Origin: Bacillus sp. FJAT-14578
Lineage (GTDB): Bacteria > Bacillota > Bacilli > Bacillales > Bacillaceae_H
Direction of reading: 5' to 3'
Length of the DNA stretch: 64,000 bases
Assembly: GCF_000504165.1 (NCBI RefSeq)
Contig: NZ_AYSE01000012.1
Location: 62,001 to 126,000, forward strand
Positions 35,141-43,469 of the stretch are shown here, one piece after another (the stretch's first letter is position 1; the number at the start of each line of letters is the position of its first letter). The position numbers and the translations under genes are program-made. Below the pieces are notes generated by a model. That model was given only the letters and a program-made list of their open reading frames with translations. It ran no database searches and was not told where the DNA came from.

Positions 35141-36595
35141 TTAAGAAACCTGCTCTTGATCTTTTTGGTATTCGTTCACCCAATAGTCTGCATTTTTAAT
35201 GCCCAGTTTTTCAGGGTCAAACACTGGATCAAGACCTTGTTTTTTCTGATTTTCATAGTCTTTTAGAGCCACTAATGCAGGCTTGGCCAAAATTAAAATG
35301 GCAATCAAGTTTAGCCAAACCATGATTCCTAATCCAATATCACCTAAAGCCCACGCTAATGCCGCTGTTTTGACAGATCCGTAGAAAGTGACGCCCAAAA
35401 TGACAAATTTCAACGCTAGCACAGCCCACTTAGTGTTTTTCCCGCGTAGTAAATATGCAATATTGGTTTCCGCAATATAATAATAAGCCATGATAGTTGT
35501 GAAAGCGAAGAAGAATAAGGCAATAGCAACGAATCCGGCACCGAATCCAGGAAGAACGGTTTCAATCGCCGCTTGTGTATATCCCGGACCAGGCTCTACA
35601 TCTCCCAAATTGTTCACGATATATGAACCGTCAGGAGCTTGAGTATTATACATTCCAGTGAACAAAATCATAAAGGCAGTTGCAGAACATACAAGCAGGG
35701 TATCAATGTAAATGGAAAATGCCTGTACCAACCCTTGTTTTGCCGGATGGGATACTTCTGCGGCTGCAGCCCCGTGGGGCCCAGTTCCCTGACCTGCTTC
35801 GTTCGAGTAAACGCCCCGTTTTACCCCCCATAAAATGGCCATCCCAATCATTCCGCCAAATGCTGAATCCAGTGCAAATGCACTTTCAAAAATAAGTGCG
35901 AAAACACCCGGTAATTCCCCGATATTCATAACCATGATAATAAGTGCTAAAACGATATATCCAAGTGCCATAAAAGGTACTACGTATTGGGCAACGTTCG
36001 CAATACGTTTTACCCCTCCGAAAATAATAAAGGCTAATAAAACGACAAGTCCAACACCTGTAACAGTTGGGTTGAGATCAAAGGCATTTTCCAATCCTAC
36101 TGCAATTGAATTGGCCTGAACACCAGGCATCAATATACTCATAGCCACAAGAGCCGCTATGGCAAACAATATACCGTACCACTTCCATCCAATTCCTTTC
36201 TCAATATAGTAAGCCGGCCCACCTCGATACTCGCCGTCTTGTTTTACTTTATAAATTTGTGCCAATGTACATTCAATAAAAGAAGTAGCCGCTCCCAATA
36301 AAGCCATAACCCACATCCAGAAAACCGCTCCAGGTCCCCCAAAGGCTATTGCCGTTGCAACACCTGCAATGTTACCTGTTCCGACACGGCCTGAAAGAGT
36401 TAAGGATAATGCCTGAAAAGAAGAAACCCCGGCATCCGAGCTTTTTCCTTTAAACATTTGGACAACCATATCTTTTACGAGTCGTATTTGTAAAAAGCGT
36501 GTAAGAATGGAAAACAATAAGCCTACACCAAGACAAAAATAAATCATGGTAGTACTCCACAACACACTATTAAGCCAGCCAACGATTTGCTCCAA
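35141..36595 (-). CDS. alsT: amino acid:sodium symporter, AGCS family (AlsT-like)
   Basis: A 484-residue transporter with about eleven hydrophobic segments. AGCS motifs visible are SLSGRVGTGNIAGVATAI (near 60), GGPGAVFWMW, and NEAGQGTGPHGAAAAE (near 270). It imports alanine, glycine or glutamine with Na+. The start is a TTG with AAGGGGG upstream. The C-terminal tail (EKLGIKNADYW) is a common family feature. Confidence 0.9.
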   Translation of the reverse strand: MEQIVGWLNSVLWSTTMIYFCLGVGLLFSILTRFLQIRLVKDMVVQMFKGKSSDAGVSSFQALSLTLSGRVGTGNIAGVATAIAFGGPGAVFWMWVMALLGAATSFIECTLAQIYKVKQDGEYRGGPAYYIEKGIGWKWYGILFAIAALVAMSILMPGVQANSIAVGLENAFDLNPTVTGVGLVVLLAFIIFGGVKRIANVAQYVVPFMALGYIVLALIIMVMNIGELPGVFALIFESAFALDSAFGGMIGMAILWGVKRGVYSNEAGQGTGPHGAAAAEVSHPAKQGLVQAFSIYIDTLLVCSATAFMILFTGMYNTQAPDGSYIVNNLGDVEPGPGYTQAAIETVLPGFGAGFVAIALFFFAFTTIMAYYYIAETNIAYLLRGKNTKWAVLALKFVILGVTFYGSVKTAALAWALGDIGLGIMVWLNLIAILILAKPALVALKDYENQKKQGLDPVFDPEKLGIKNADYWVNEYQKDQEQVS

Positions 36596-36711
36596 ATAAA
36601 ATCCCCCTTTTATTTTAGAATTTTCAATCTATTAAGAATTATAAATTAAATTATTTCTCAAAACAATATGTACTTCAATAAATATTAATAAAAAGTTAAC
36701 GAATTACCAAT

Positions 36712-36754
36712 AACAGTTAACATATCCGAAAACAGTTAACATATCCGAAAACAG
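36712..36754. repeat. 19-bp tandem repeat
   Basis: AACAGTTAACATATCCGAA occurs twice head-to-tail plus a partial third copy (AACAG). It lies in the spacer upstream of the symporter gene and past the kinase terminator. Confidence 0.9.
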
Positions 36755-36755
36755 C

Positions 36756-36792
36756 AAAAAGACAGTCAATCTTCTAACTGATTGACTGTCTT
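36756..36792 (-). terminator. terminator of the nitrate sensing operon
   Basis: Leftward, GACAGTCAAT pairs with ATTGACTGTC and is followed by TTTTT. Confidence 0.85.
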
Positions 36793-36822
36793 CACGCTCG
36801 GACATTGTAAGATGAACATAAG

Positions 36823-38145
36823 TTAAACCGCAGTTTCCAAAATTACCTTTGTTCCTTTTTGGGGAGCAGATTCTACAATGAGAGTGCCGCCGACAGATCG
36901 CGCTCTCTCCTCCATACTGAAAAGGCCCACTCCTGAAGTCTTCCCATCCCGCTTAAAGCCCTTCCCGTGATCTTCTATCACCACACGCACTATATCATCT
37001 GCTTCTCTTATCGTGACCGTTGCTTCATCCACTTGCGCATATTTGCGGATATTCGTAAGGGCCTCTTGAATAATTCGATAAATGGTCACTTCTGTACTGC
37101 TTCTGAGGCGTTGATGCAAAACACAATTAAAATGCACATCGATTTCATAATTCTCAGAGAAACGCATAAGAAATGATCGAATGGCCGGTATAAGGCCCAA
37201 ATCATCTAATACGGACGGGCGCAGCTCCCATGAAATTTCGCGGACTTCTTGAATAAGCTGGGTCGCTTCTTGCTGCATTTGCTCAAGCAATGGATGATTG
37301 ATTTCAGCTTGCAGACGGTTAATCGTAATGAGATGACTATACAAATTTTGGCCGATTCCATCATGCAGATTCCGGGATAATCGCTTTCTTTCGTCTTCTT
37401 GAACATCTATCATCTTCGTCATCATTTCCTGCAGCTCTTCTTCCACTCGCTTCCGGTCCGTAATTTCATAACGGATAGCAAGATATTGATAGGGCTTTCC
37501 TTTTTCATCTAAAAAAGGCACAATCGTCGTATCTACCCAATAGTACGTCCCGTCTTTCGCTTTGTTCTTAATTTCACCTTTCCACACCTTGCCCGATGAA
37601 ATCATTCGCCACATTTCCTTAAAAAACTCCTTCGGATGATGTCTCGAGTTGATGATTCGGTGATCTTGCCCTATCAATTCATCTCTGGAATACTTGGAAA
37701 TATGGCAAAATTGTTGATTTATATACTTAATAAAGCCTCTATGATCCGTAATCGCCACAATAGACGATTCATCCAAGGCAAACTTTAAATCCATTAATTC
37801 CTGACTCGTATTCGCCTGACGTCCTCCATCATAAAGAGAAACAAAAAAATACATTTCTTGATTAAGCTCAAAAGACTGAACTGTATAAAACAAAGAAAAG
37901 GACTTTCCTTCCTTATGTCTTCCTTCTTGTTCAACTGCCTTATCCTGCTGAACTCTTTGAAGATTTACATTCGGCAAAAGTTCTTGAATCGGCAATCCAG
38001 CTGCCTTTTGGTCTTCATATCCAAATCGCTTACAAGCTTGTTCGCTTATAAAAGAGATGATGCCTGATTCATTTACAAGAATCGTTTCGTCACTGGAATC
38101 AGGTGCATGTGAGTATTCTTCGCTCTGCTCTTCATACCTGTCCAT
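36823..38145 (-). CDS. PAS-PAS sensor histidine kinase (HisKA_3), NreB-like position
   Basis: A 440-residue cytoplasmic kinase. Two PAS domains (about 20-110 and 120-235) are followed by a HisKA_3 dimerisation domain (phospho-acceptor H261 in NLHDGIGQ) and an HATPase domain (NIRKYA, DHGKGF). It occupies the place of NreB in nre clusters, but it lacks the four-cysteine iron-sulfur set, so oxygen sensing by that route is unlikely. ATG at 38145 has AGGAGGGATG upstream. Gene spacing to the GAF gene is 35 bp. Confidence 0.88.
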   Translation of the reverse strand: MDRYEEQSEEYSHAPDSSDETILVNESGIISFISEQACKRFGYEDQKAAGLPIQELLPNVNLQRVQQDKAVEQEGRHKEGKSFSLFYTVQSFELNQEMYFFVSLYDGGRQANTSQELMDLKFALDESSIVAITDHRGFIKYINQQFCHISKYSRDELIGQDHRIINSRHHPKEFFKEMWRMISSGKVWKGEIKNKAKDGTYYWVDTTIVPFLDEKGKPYQYLAIRYEITDRKRVEEELQEMMTKMIDVQEDERKRLSRNLHDGIGQNLYSHLITINRLQAEINHPLLEQMQQEATQLIQEVREISWELRPSVLDDLGLIPAIRSFLMRFSENYEIDVHFNCVLHQRLRSSTEVTIYRIIQEALTNIRKYAQVDEATVTIREADDIVRVVIEDHGKGFKRDGKTSGVGLFSMEERARSVGGTLIVESAPQKGTKVILETAV

Positions 38146-38180
38146 TTCTACATCCCTCCTGTTCAACGTACCATTTGGTC

Positions 38181-38615
38181 TTACAGTATTCCCTCTAAAC
38201 AGCGGGCCGCTTGCTGTACCTTTTTCTGCTCCATTTCAGGGAAAGAATAGTGCTGCCTGCGACCCACTAATAATACACCTTTTGGAACACCGTTATAAAA
38301 GATCGGGACAGCATAAGAAGAAATCAACTGTTCTGCAAGCATAATCGGATATTCGATCGTCTTCCCATAAATAGCGTTTGGAAAGTTAGTAATCATCATG
38401 GCAGTGCCTGTGGAAATAACTCTTCCGGCAATGCCTTTCCCATAACGAACCGTAATTCTCTTGAATTTATCATTACGATTCCCTGCAGCATAGTGCCACC
38501 GTATATCCGGCCCAATTTGATTTTGAATGGCAAGCCCTACAAAATCACAGCCAATGTCATTGAGTAATTGGTCGCACAACTTTCCAATCTCTTCATATGC
38601 TCTCAATTCAGCCAT
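38181..38615 (-). CDS. nreA: GAF-domain protein (NreA-like)
   Basis: A 144-residue single GAF domain, close in size and place to NreA, the nitrate receptor of Staphylococcus that restrains NreB. It lies between the response regulator and the PAS-PAS kinase. The ligand is not proven here; nitrate is inferred from the neighbours. ATG follows AAAGGAAT. Confidence 0.75.
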   Translation of the reverse strand: MAELRAYEEIGKLCDQLLNDIGCDFVGLAIQNQIGPDIRWHYAAGNRNDKFKRITVRYGKGIAGRVISTGTAMMITNFPNAIYGKTIEYPIMLAEQLISSYAVPIFYNGVPKGVLLVGRRQHYSFPEMEQKKVQQAARCLEGIL

Positions 38616-38629
38616 GTCTTTTTATTCCT

Positions 38630-39283
38630 TTACAACCCATAGCCTAACAACCCCTTTTTCAACGCATATGCTACTAATTCAGGCCTTGTTCGCATCCCAA
38701 GCTTCTCCATTAAGTTCCCCTTATGTGTTTCGACCGTTTTCACGCTAATGACCAGCTGTTCTGCAATCTCTTTATTGGAAAATCCTTTTGCAATTAAGGT
38801 TAATACTTCCCGCTCCCGATCTGACAGCAAATGGTACGTATCAACGGCTCCCTTTTTTACATTGCCAAGGTACTCTTCCATTAATCTTCTTGTCGCAGAA
38901 GGATGCAGATAGGCCTGCCCTTCTGCGACAGATTGAATGGCAGATAACAATTCATCATGCGGGGCGCTTTTTAAAATACAACCAGACGCTCCCGCTTGAA
39001 TGGCCATAAACAAATATTCTTCATCGTCATGCATGGTCAAAATCAATATCGCAACGTCCGGTAATTGTTTTTTCAATTCAGAAGTCGCGGACAAACCATC
39101 TTTTCCATGAGGCATGCTTAAATCCATCACAATCACATCCGGACGAAGCTCTAAAGCCTTTTGAATGCCTTCATTTCCTTCAGATGCCTCACCCGCTACT
39201 TCCATATTCGGATGGGCGTTAAGCAGCATTTTAAGTCCCATCCGTACAACTGCATGATCATCAACGAGCAGAATTTTAATCAA
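38630..39283 (-). CDS. nreC: NarL-family response regulator (NreC-like)
   Basis: A 217-residue response regulator with D54 in VIVMDLSMP as the phosphorylation site and a C-terminal LuxR/NarL helix-turn-helix (LSDREREVLTLIAKG, SNKEIAEQL). Start is TTG with AAGGGGGG upstream. It is the only regulator in the window for two HisKA_3 kinases. The GGGGAA-type palindromes ahead of the reductase operon are plausible targets. Confidence 0.85.
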   Translation of the reverse strand: MIKILLVDDHAVVRMGLKMLLNAHPNMEVAGEASEGNEGIQKALELRPDVIVMDLSMPHGKDGLSATSELKKQLPDVAILILTMHDDEEYLFMAIQAGASGCILKSAPHDELLSAIQSVAEGQAYLHPSATRRLMEEYLGNVKKGAVDTYHLLSDREREVLTLIAKGFSNKEIAEQLVISVKTVETHKGNLMEKLGMRTRPELVAYALKKGLLGYGL

Positions 39284-39354
39284 AGTAATCCCCCCTTATC
39301 CCATCATTTTCTTTTTGCTACAGCTACCTTAAAGCCTGATGCTGACTTTTGAAC

Positions 39355-39405
39355 AAAAGGAAAACTGGAGAAAAAATATATTTCCCCCACGTTTTCCTTT
39401 TATTT
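39355..39405 (-). terminator. weak hairpin between kinase gene and response regulator gene
   Basis: AAAGGAAAAC pairs with GTTTTCCTTT around a long AT-rich loop. It could end part of the long transcript ahead of the regulator genes. Confidence 0.45.
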
Positions 39406-39434
39406 CGCTTACCTTTAACTTTTACATACATGAG

Positions 39435-40088
39435 TTAAAAAGGAAGAGAAATTTCTATATTTGTTCCTGCCCCGATTTCCGACGATATGCTGCATGTTCC
39501 TCCGACTAAATTCATTCTTTCCCTCATGGCTGCAAGGCCCGAGGAGCGATTTTCCAACATCGTCTCCTCGACAGCAAACCCTCTTCCAAAATCTCTTATC
39601 CTCATTTTCATAAAGGCTGCATCCCACTCCACAGACACTTTCACATTTGACGTGTCTGCGTATTTTGCAATATTGGTCAGTGCCTCCTGACAAACTCGAA
39701 AAACAGTAATGTTGCTTCGCTCGGAAATCGCTCTTTCTTCCCCTGTTATTTCCATATCTACTAGTATACCAAAGGTTGACGTATATAATTTAATATAACT
39801 TTTCAATGCAGGAATTAATCCAAGAGTCGTCAATGTAGGAGGGTGCAACTCAACAGACAATAGCCGAACCTCTTGAATCGTTTTCTCCATAAGCTGTGAC
39901 ATTTCCCTGACATAACTTTTCATATCCGGCTGATCGACTCCAGATTCGATAAACTGCAATCCGGTATAAAGGCTATATAGCGTTTGGCCGACACCTTCAT
40001 GAAGTTCTAATGCGATTCGTTTAATTTCATCTTCCTGAGATTGAATGATATATGAGCTTATGTGTTTATCTGCCGGCAGAATCCCCAT
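39435..40088 (-). CDS. histidine kinase core without sensor domain (HisKA_3)
   Basis: A 217-residue kinase core: H30 in LELHEGVGQ, then an HATPase domain with NIAKYA and DFGRGF. There is no membrane segment or PAS domain before the core. The ATG sits one base after the stop of the NarK-PAS gene and is preceded by AAGGAGGGATGAC, an excellent ribosome site, so the two are translationally coupled. The PAS domain on NarK is the obvious candidate input. Confidence 0.88.
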   Translation of the reverse strand: MGILPADKHISSYIIQSQEDEIKRIALELHEGVGQTLYSLYTGLQFIESGVDQPDMKSYVREMSQLMEKTIQEVRLLSVELHPPTLTTLGLIPALKSYIKLYTSTFGILVDMEITGEERAISERSNITVFRVCQEALTNIAKYADTSNVKVSVEWDAAFMKMRIRDFGRGFAVEETMLENRSSGLAAMRERMNLVGGTCSISSEIGAGTNIEISLPF

Positions 40089-40089
40089 G

Positions 40090-41604
40090 TCATCCCTCCT
40101 TCGACCATTTCAATTTTTGGTCGGTAATGTCGCTGATCATTCCCGCATATTGTTTTACTTCGCCTGCTTCATTTTTGATAGCGCTGATCGTCAGCCATTC
40201 AAGATAATTTTGGCCGTCTTTGCGGCGATTCCATATCTCGCCTTGCCAGAATCCTTTTGTTTCTATGGAACTCCACATTTCTTTATAAAACTCTTTTGTT
40301 TGAAGACCGGATTTAAGGAAACTTGGGTTTTTGCCCAATGCCTCTTCCGCTTCATATCCTGTCAATGTTGTAAAAGCCGGGTTCACCATGACAATGTTTC
40401 CGCTTTTATCTGTTACGATTAGACCTTCGGCTGTACTATTAATGATTTTTTGGGATAAATCAAGTTTATCCTGAAAATACATCCAAATAACAAGAACGAG
40501 ACTTGCCAGCGCGATTTCTGATAGCGCCATAAAGCCGATAGCATAATGTCCTGTCAGCTTAAATAACGACGTTAGAATTAACGGCGGGAAAAAACCTCCA
40601 AGTCCTCCCATAGCTGAAACGATTCCATTGACAATCCCCGCTTGTTTTTGAAAATACGTCGGTACCAATTTAAAGATAACACCGTTTCCCATACCTGCAC
40701 AAAATGCAATCGTTAAGCAGCCAATTGTGTACCACTGAATAGACGGAGCAAATGACAACAGCATGGCGGCAAGTGTGAAGCCTGCAAAAACAAACATTAA
40801 TAGAACAAGCGGCTGAAAACGGTCAGCGAGCCAGCCACCGACTGTTCTCATCAATGTTGCGATGACGATGAAACCGGCTGTTCTTAGCCCTGCATCTACT
40901 TTATCCAAGCCAAAGTTTACGACAAGGAAATTCGGCAAATAAATCGTAAAGGCGACAAATGATCCAAATGTGATGAAATAAAAGAGACAAAGCAGCCACA
41001 TTTTCTCGTTTTTATAGACGCCTTTTATTTGCTCTAAAAGAGGGGTTTGAACCTTTGTTTCCTTCTTATCACCCAGAAAGAAATTAGCAAGGAAAAACAA
41101 GCCTAAAAGGACCAAGTACAGTTGAACTGTAGCAGACCAGCCTAGTTTAGATGCGACAACCGGTGCAGCAAAGGCACTGATCGCTGTCCCAAGGTTTCCT
41201 GCCCCGTAAATTCCATTCACAAATCCATGGCGTTCTTTCGGATAATATTTAGGCAATGACGTCACACCGACTGAAAAGATTGCTCCGCCAATCCCAAGAA
41301 ATAAACCGCCAACAAGTAAATCGACGAAAGAATCCGCTATACTGATGTAATAAACCGGAAAAAGAAGGAGCACAAAGCTAAGCATAAAAATCTTTCTCGC
41401 TCCGAACATGTTCGCATAGTATCCGAGCGGAATTCGTAAAAGCGAACCGAGAATGACCGGTATGGCCGTTACCCATGCCAGCTGTTCCGGCGGAATGGAT
41501 ATATCTTCTTTTATAAAAGGCATTAACGATGATAAAATTACCCATACCATAAACCCGACCGTTAAATTTAATGTTTGCAGCGGCAGTTGCACTTTTTTAA
41601 TCAT
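40090..41604 (-). CDS. narK: NarK nitrate/nitrite transporter fused to C-terminal PAS domain
   Basis: A 504-residue fusion. Residues 1-385 are a NarK-type MFS transporter with the nitrate signature motifs (GNLGTAISAF near 142; NGIVSAMGGLGGFFPP near 335). Residues about 390-500 are a PAS domain (NSTAEGLIVTDKSGNIV, ISDITDQK). Normal NarK proteins are near 400 residues. It overlaps the upstream small ORF by four bases (ATGA). A role as transporter and receptor is inferred. Confidence 0.9.
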   Translation of the reverse strand: MIKKVQLPLQTLNLTVGFMVWVILSSLMPFIKEDISIPPEQLAWVTAIPVILGSLLRIPLGYYANMFGARKIFMLSFVLLLFPVYYISIADSFVDLLVGGLFLGIGGAIFSVGVTSLPKYYPKERHGFVNGIYGAGNLGTAISAFAAPVVASKLGWSATVQLYLVLLGLFFLANFFLGDKKETKVQTPLLEQIKGVYKNEKMWLLCLFYFITFGSFVAFTIYLPNFLVVNFGLDKVDAGLRTAGFIVIATLMRTVGGWLADRFQPLVLLMFVFAGFTLAAMLLSFAPSIQWYTIGCLTIAFCAGMGNGVIFKLVPTYFQKQAGIVNGIVSAMGGLGGFFPPLILTSLFKLTGHYAIGFMALSEIALASLVLVIWMYFQDKLDLSQKIINSTAEGLIVTDKSGNIVMVNPAFTTLTGYEAEEALGKNPSFLKSGLQTKEFYKEMWSSIETKGFWQGEIWNRRKDGQNYLEWLTISAIKNEAGEVKQYAGMISDITDQKLKWSKEG

Positions 41605-41885
41605 GACAACCGTTCCCCTTTCTTAATGATATAATAAAGTCCAGCCTCTTCATCATAGGCGGTCCATCTGTTTTCGGTTTTTATGACAGTACATGTCAAG
41701 GGAACCGCCACGAAACGGACATCATCAAAGTAAAGACGTACATGGGTGCCGTCCGGGCACAATCCCGTTTTTTTAATGGTTTTTCCAAGCCACGGGGCTT
41801 CTTCTTCTCCCTGTTCACCCTGAATCGTCACTTCAACCGGTCTCGCCGTATACTGTGTTAACTCTTCTATATTAATGTGTGCCAC
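41601..41885 (-). CDS. small unknown protein 3 of the nitrate operon
   Basis: A 94-residue protein starting at GTG (41885); an upstream start would overlap the previous gene by more than 90 bp, and none has a better ribosome site. Beta-rich with LCPDGTHVRLYFDDVRF and a C-terminal YYIIKKGERL; no family recognised. Its last four bases overlap the narK start. Confidence 0.6.
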   Translation of the reverse strand: MAHINIEELTQYTARPVEVTIQGEQGEEEAPWLGKTIKKTGLCPDGTHVRLYFDDVRFVAVPLTCTVIKTENRWTAYDEEAGLYYIIKKGERLS

Positions 41886-42183
41886 AAGATTGACATCCTC
41901 TCTTAAAAGGGTAAATATAAAATTGATATCCTTGCACATACTCCCAAAACGCTTCACCCGCATGTTCTTCCAAATAAAGAAGAAGGGCGTCTTCGGAAGG
42001 CCAATCGCTCATGCCTTTCACTTCGGCTACGACGATTTCGGCACCATCCTGCGTCTTTTCTTCCAGATACCAGTTGAGACGCTTACCATGGAAAATAGTT
42101 CGAAACAAGCCGTCAATGTCTGCCGAAAAATTTCCTTTTTCATGTCTTATAAAACAAAAATCCAAATAGGTTTCATTGTTCAT
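41872..42183 (-). CDS. small unknown protein 2 of the nitrate operon
   Basis: A 103-residue acidic protein with a C-terminal CQSCGTH motif that may bind metal. Starts with MNNETYLDFCFIRHEKG. No family recognised. It overlaps its upstream neighbour by four bases (ATGA), showing tight coupling with the electron-transfer genes. Confidence 0.65.
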   Translation of the reverse strand: MNNETYLDFCFIRHEKGNFSADIDGLFRTIFHGKRLNWYLEEKTQDGAEIVVAEVKGMSDWPSEDALLLYLEEHAGEAFWEYVQGYQFYIYPFKRGCQSCGTH

Positions 42184-42383
42184 GTATGTTTCACGCCTTT
42201 ACGCTTTTTATCCTTGTTATATACGTATAAAGCGATCGGGAACAACAAGAGGTTTAAGCCGCAATAAATCAATGTGTTGATGTAGTTTTCGTAATAGTAT
42301 TGATGTACGATGAATTGGGTAAAAACAACATTCAACGCCAAAACGATGCAAAGAAAGATGACATTTACATAATTACGCTTCAT
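42180..42383 (-). CDS. small membrane protein 1 of the nitrate operon
   Basis: A 67-residue protein with two hydrophobic segments (about 7-25 and 37-55) and a basic C terminus (KDKKRKGVKHT), implying both ends in the cytoplasm. It overlaps the Rieske gene by 11 bp. Unrecognised; perhaps an anchor or assembly subunit. Confidence 0.65.
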   Translation of the reverse strand: MKRNYVNVIFLCIVLALNVVFTQFIVHQYYYENYINTLIYCGLNLLLFPIALYVYNKDKKRKGVKHT

Positions 42384-42897
42384 AACGCTTCACCCTTACT
42401 GCATAAACAGCCCCATTTTCTACTTTCACCTGAATTTCAGGAAGCGGGCGTCTTGGGGGTCCCGCTGTAGGTGCTCCCGTATTCACATCAAACTTCCCGT
42501 GGTGGCAAGGACAGATCATCTCTCCTTCTTCCTTTACCCAAAAGACCGGACAGCGAAGGTGGGTACATGCATTTTGGTACGCTACGTATTTATTCTCTCT
42601 AAGACGAATTAAAATGGCGCTGTCATGCTCTCCCGGAAAGGCGAAATCAACCGCATCGCCGATTCCAATTGATGCCACATCGGTAATTTTCTTTTTCGGA
42701 TATTCTTTTTCTCCAAGACCCATCAGCTCTTTCGCCGCAACCGCTCCCCAAGGAAGGGAAGAGACGGCGAACACGCCCGCAGCGCCTACCAATGTTTTCA
42801 TGAATCCACGTCTATCCAGCATTCTTTCATTATTGCGGTTAATATTGTGAGTATAGTTGTCTTCATTAAACGGTATCTTATTATTTTTATCCGTCAT
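42373..42897 (-). CDS. Tat-targeted Rieske [2Fe-2S] protein
   Basis: A 174-residue Rieske protein. A twin-arginine motif (R29-R30 in LDRRGFMK) leads a hydrophobic segment (GAAGVFAVSSLPWGAVAA) that can anchor it. The cluster ligands are CTHLRC and CPCHHG. ATG at 42897 follows AGGAGGGGTG. It lies 11 bp past the ferredoxin stop. It should face the outside, in contrast to the signal-less reductase. Confidence 0.88.
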   Translation of the reverse strand: MTDKNNKIPFNEDNYTHNINRNNERMLDRRGFMKTLVGAAGVFAVSSLPWGAVAAKELMGLGEKEYPKKKITDVASIGIGDAVDFAFPGEHDSAILIRLRENKYVAYQNACTHLRCPVFWVKEEGEMICPCHHGKFDVNTGAPTAGPPRRPLPEIQVKVENGAVYAVRVKRYEA

Positions 42898-42908
42898 GTT
42901 CACCCCTC

Positions 42909-43469
42909 CTAAAACAGCTTTGTGACTCCCTGCAGAATTCCCGGGAGATTCACTTTGACATTCGTTTCTCCTTCTAGATAAGGCATGCTCGTTACCCATT
43001 TTCCGTTATCCAAATTGAACTGTTTCTGTTTGCTTTCGATTTCTTCGTCTGTCAACCATTGCAGTGTATTGGCTGGACATACACTCGCACACATCGGCGG
43101 GATTCCGTCTTTTGTCCGATCAATACACAAGTCGCATTTATACATCAAATTTTGTTCGGTATCAAATTTAGGTATGCCGTACGGACAGGCAATCGTACAG
43201 TTTTGGCAGCCGATGCATTTTTCGACAAGGGCTGATAATACAGCCCCTGTTTCATGAATTTGAATCGCCTGGGCCGGACAACTTCTCGCACATGCCGGAT
43301 TCACGCAATGAAGGCACATAAGAGGCATCGTTTGCCGATTGACGAGCGGATTGACATCATACACATAGTTGCGGTTTCGCTCTTCGTGCCCTCCGCACTG
43401 CGTACAGGCAGCAAGGCAGGAACGGCACCCTACACAGTTTTCCAATTCTAAATACAGCCTCTTTTTCAT
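42909..43469 (-). CDS. four-cluster ferredoxin subunit (DmsB/NrfC type)
   Basis: A 186-residue electron-transfer subunit with four CxxCxxCxxxC-type motifs (CVGCRSCLAAC; CLHCVNPACARSC; CIGCQNCTIAC; and CDLCIDR with CASVC). No signal peptide. The ATG directly follows the stop codon of the molybdenum subunit. It would pass electrons from a membrane donor to the molybdopterin enzyme. Confidence 0.9.
   Translation of the reverse strand: MKKRLYLELENCVGCRSCLAACTQCGGHEERNRNYVYDVNPLVNRQTMPLMCLHCVNPACARSCPAQAIQIHETGAVLSALVEKCIGCQNCTIACPYGIPKFDTEQNLMYKCDLCIDRTKDGIPPMCASVCPANTLQWLTDEEIESKQKQFNLDNGKWVTSMPYLEGETNVKVNLPGILQGVTKLF

Noticed and set aside
36823..38145. Naming the PAS-PAS kinase NreB
   Set aside because: The cysteines that define the oxygen-sensing cluster are missing, so only the genomic position matches.
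40086..40092. Frameshift splitting one NarK-PAS-kinase gene
   Set aside because: The kinase has its own strong AAGGAGG site six bases before the ATG, so two coupled genes are the better reading.
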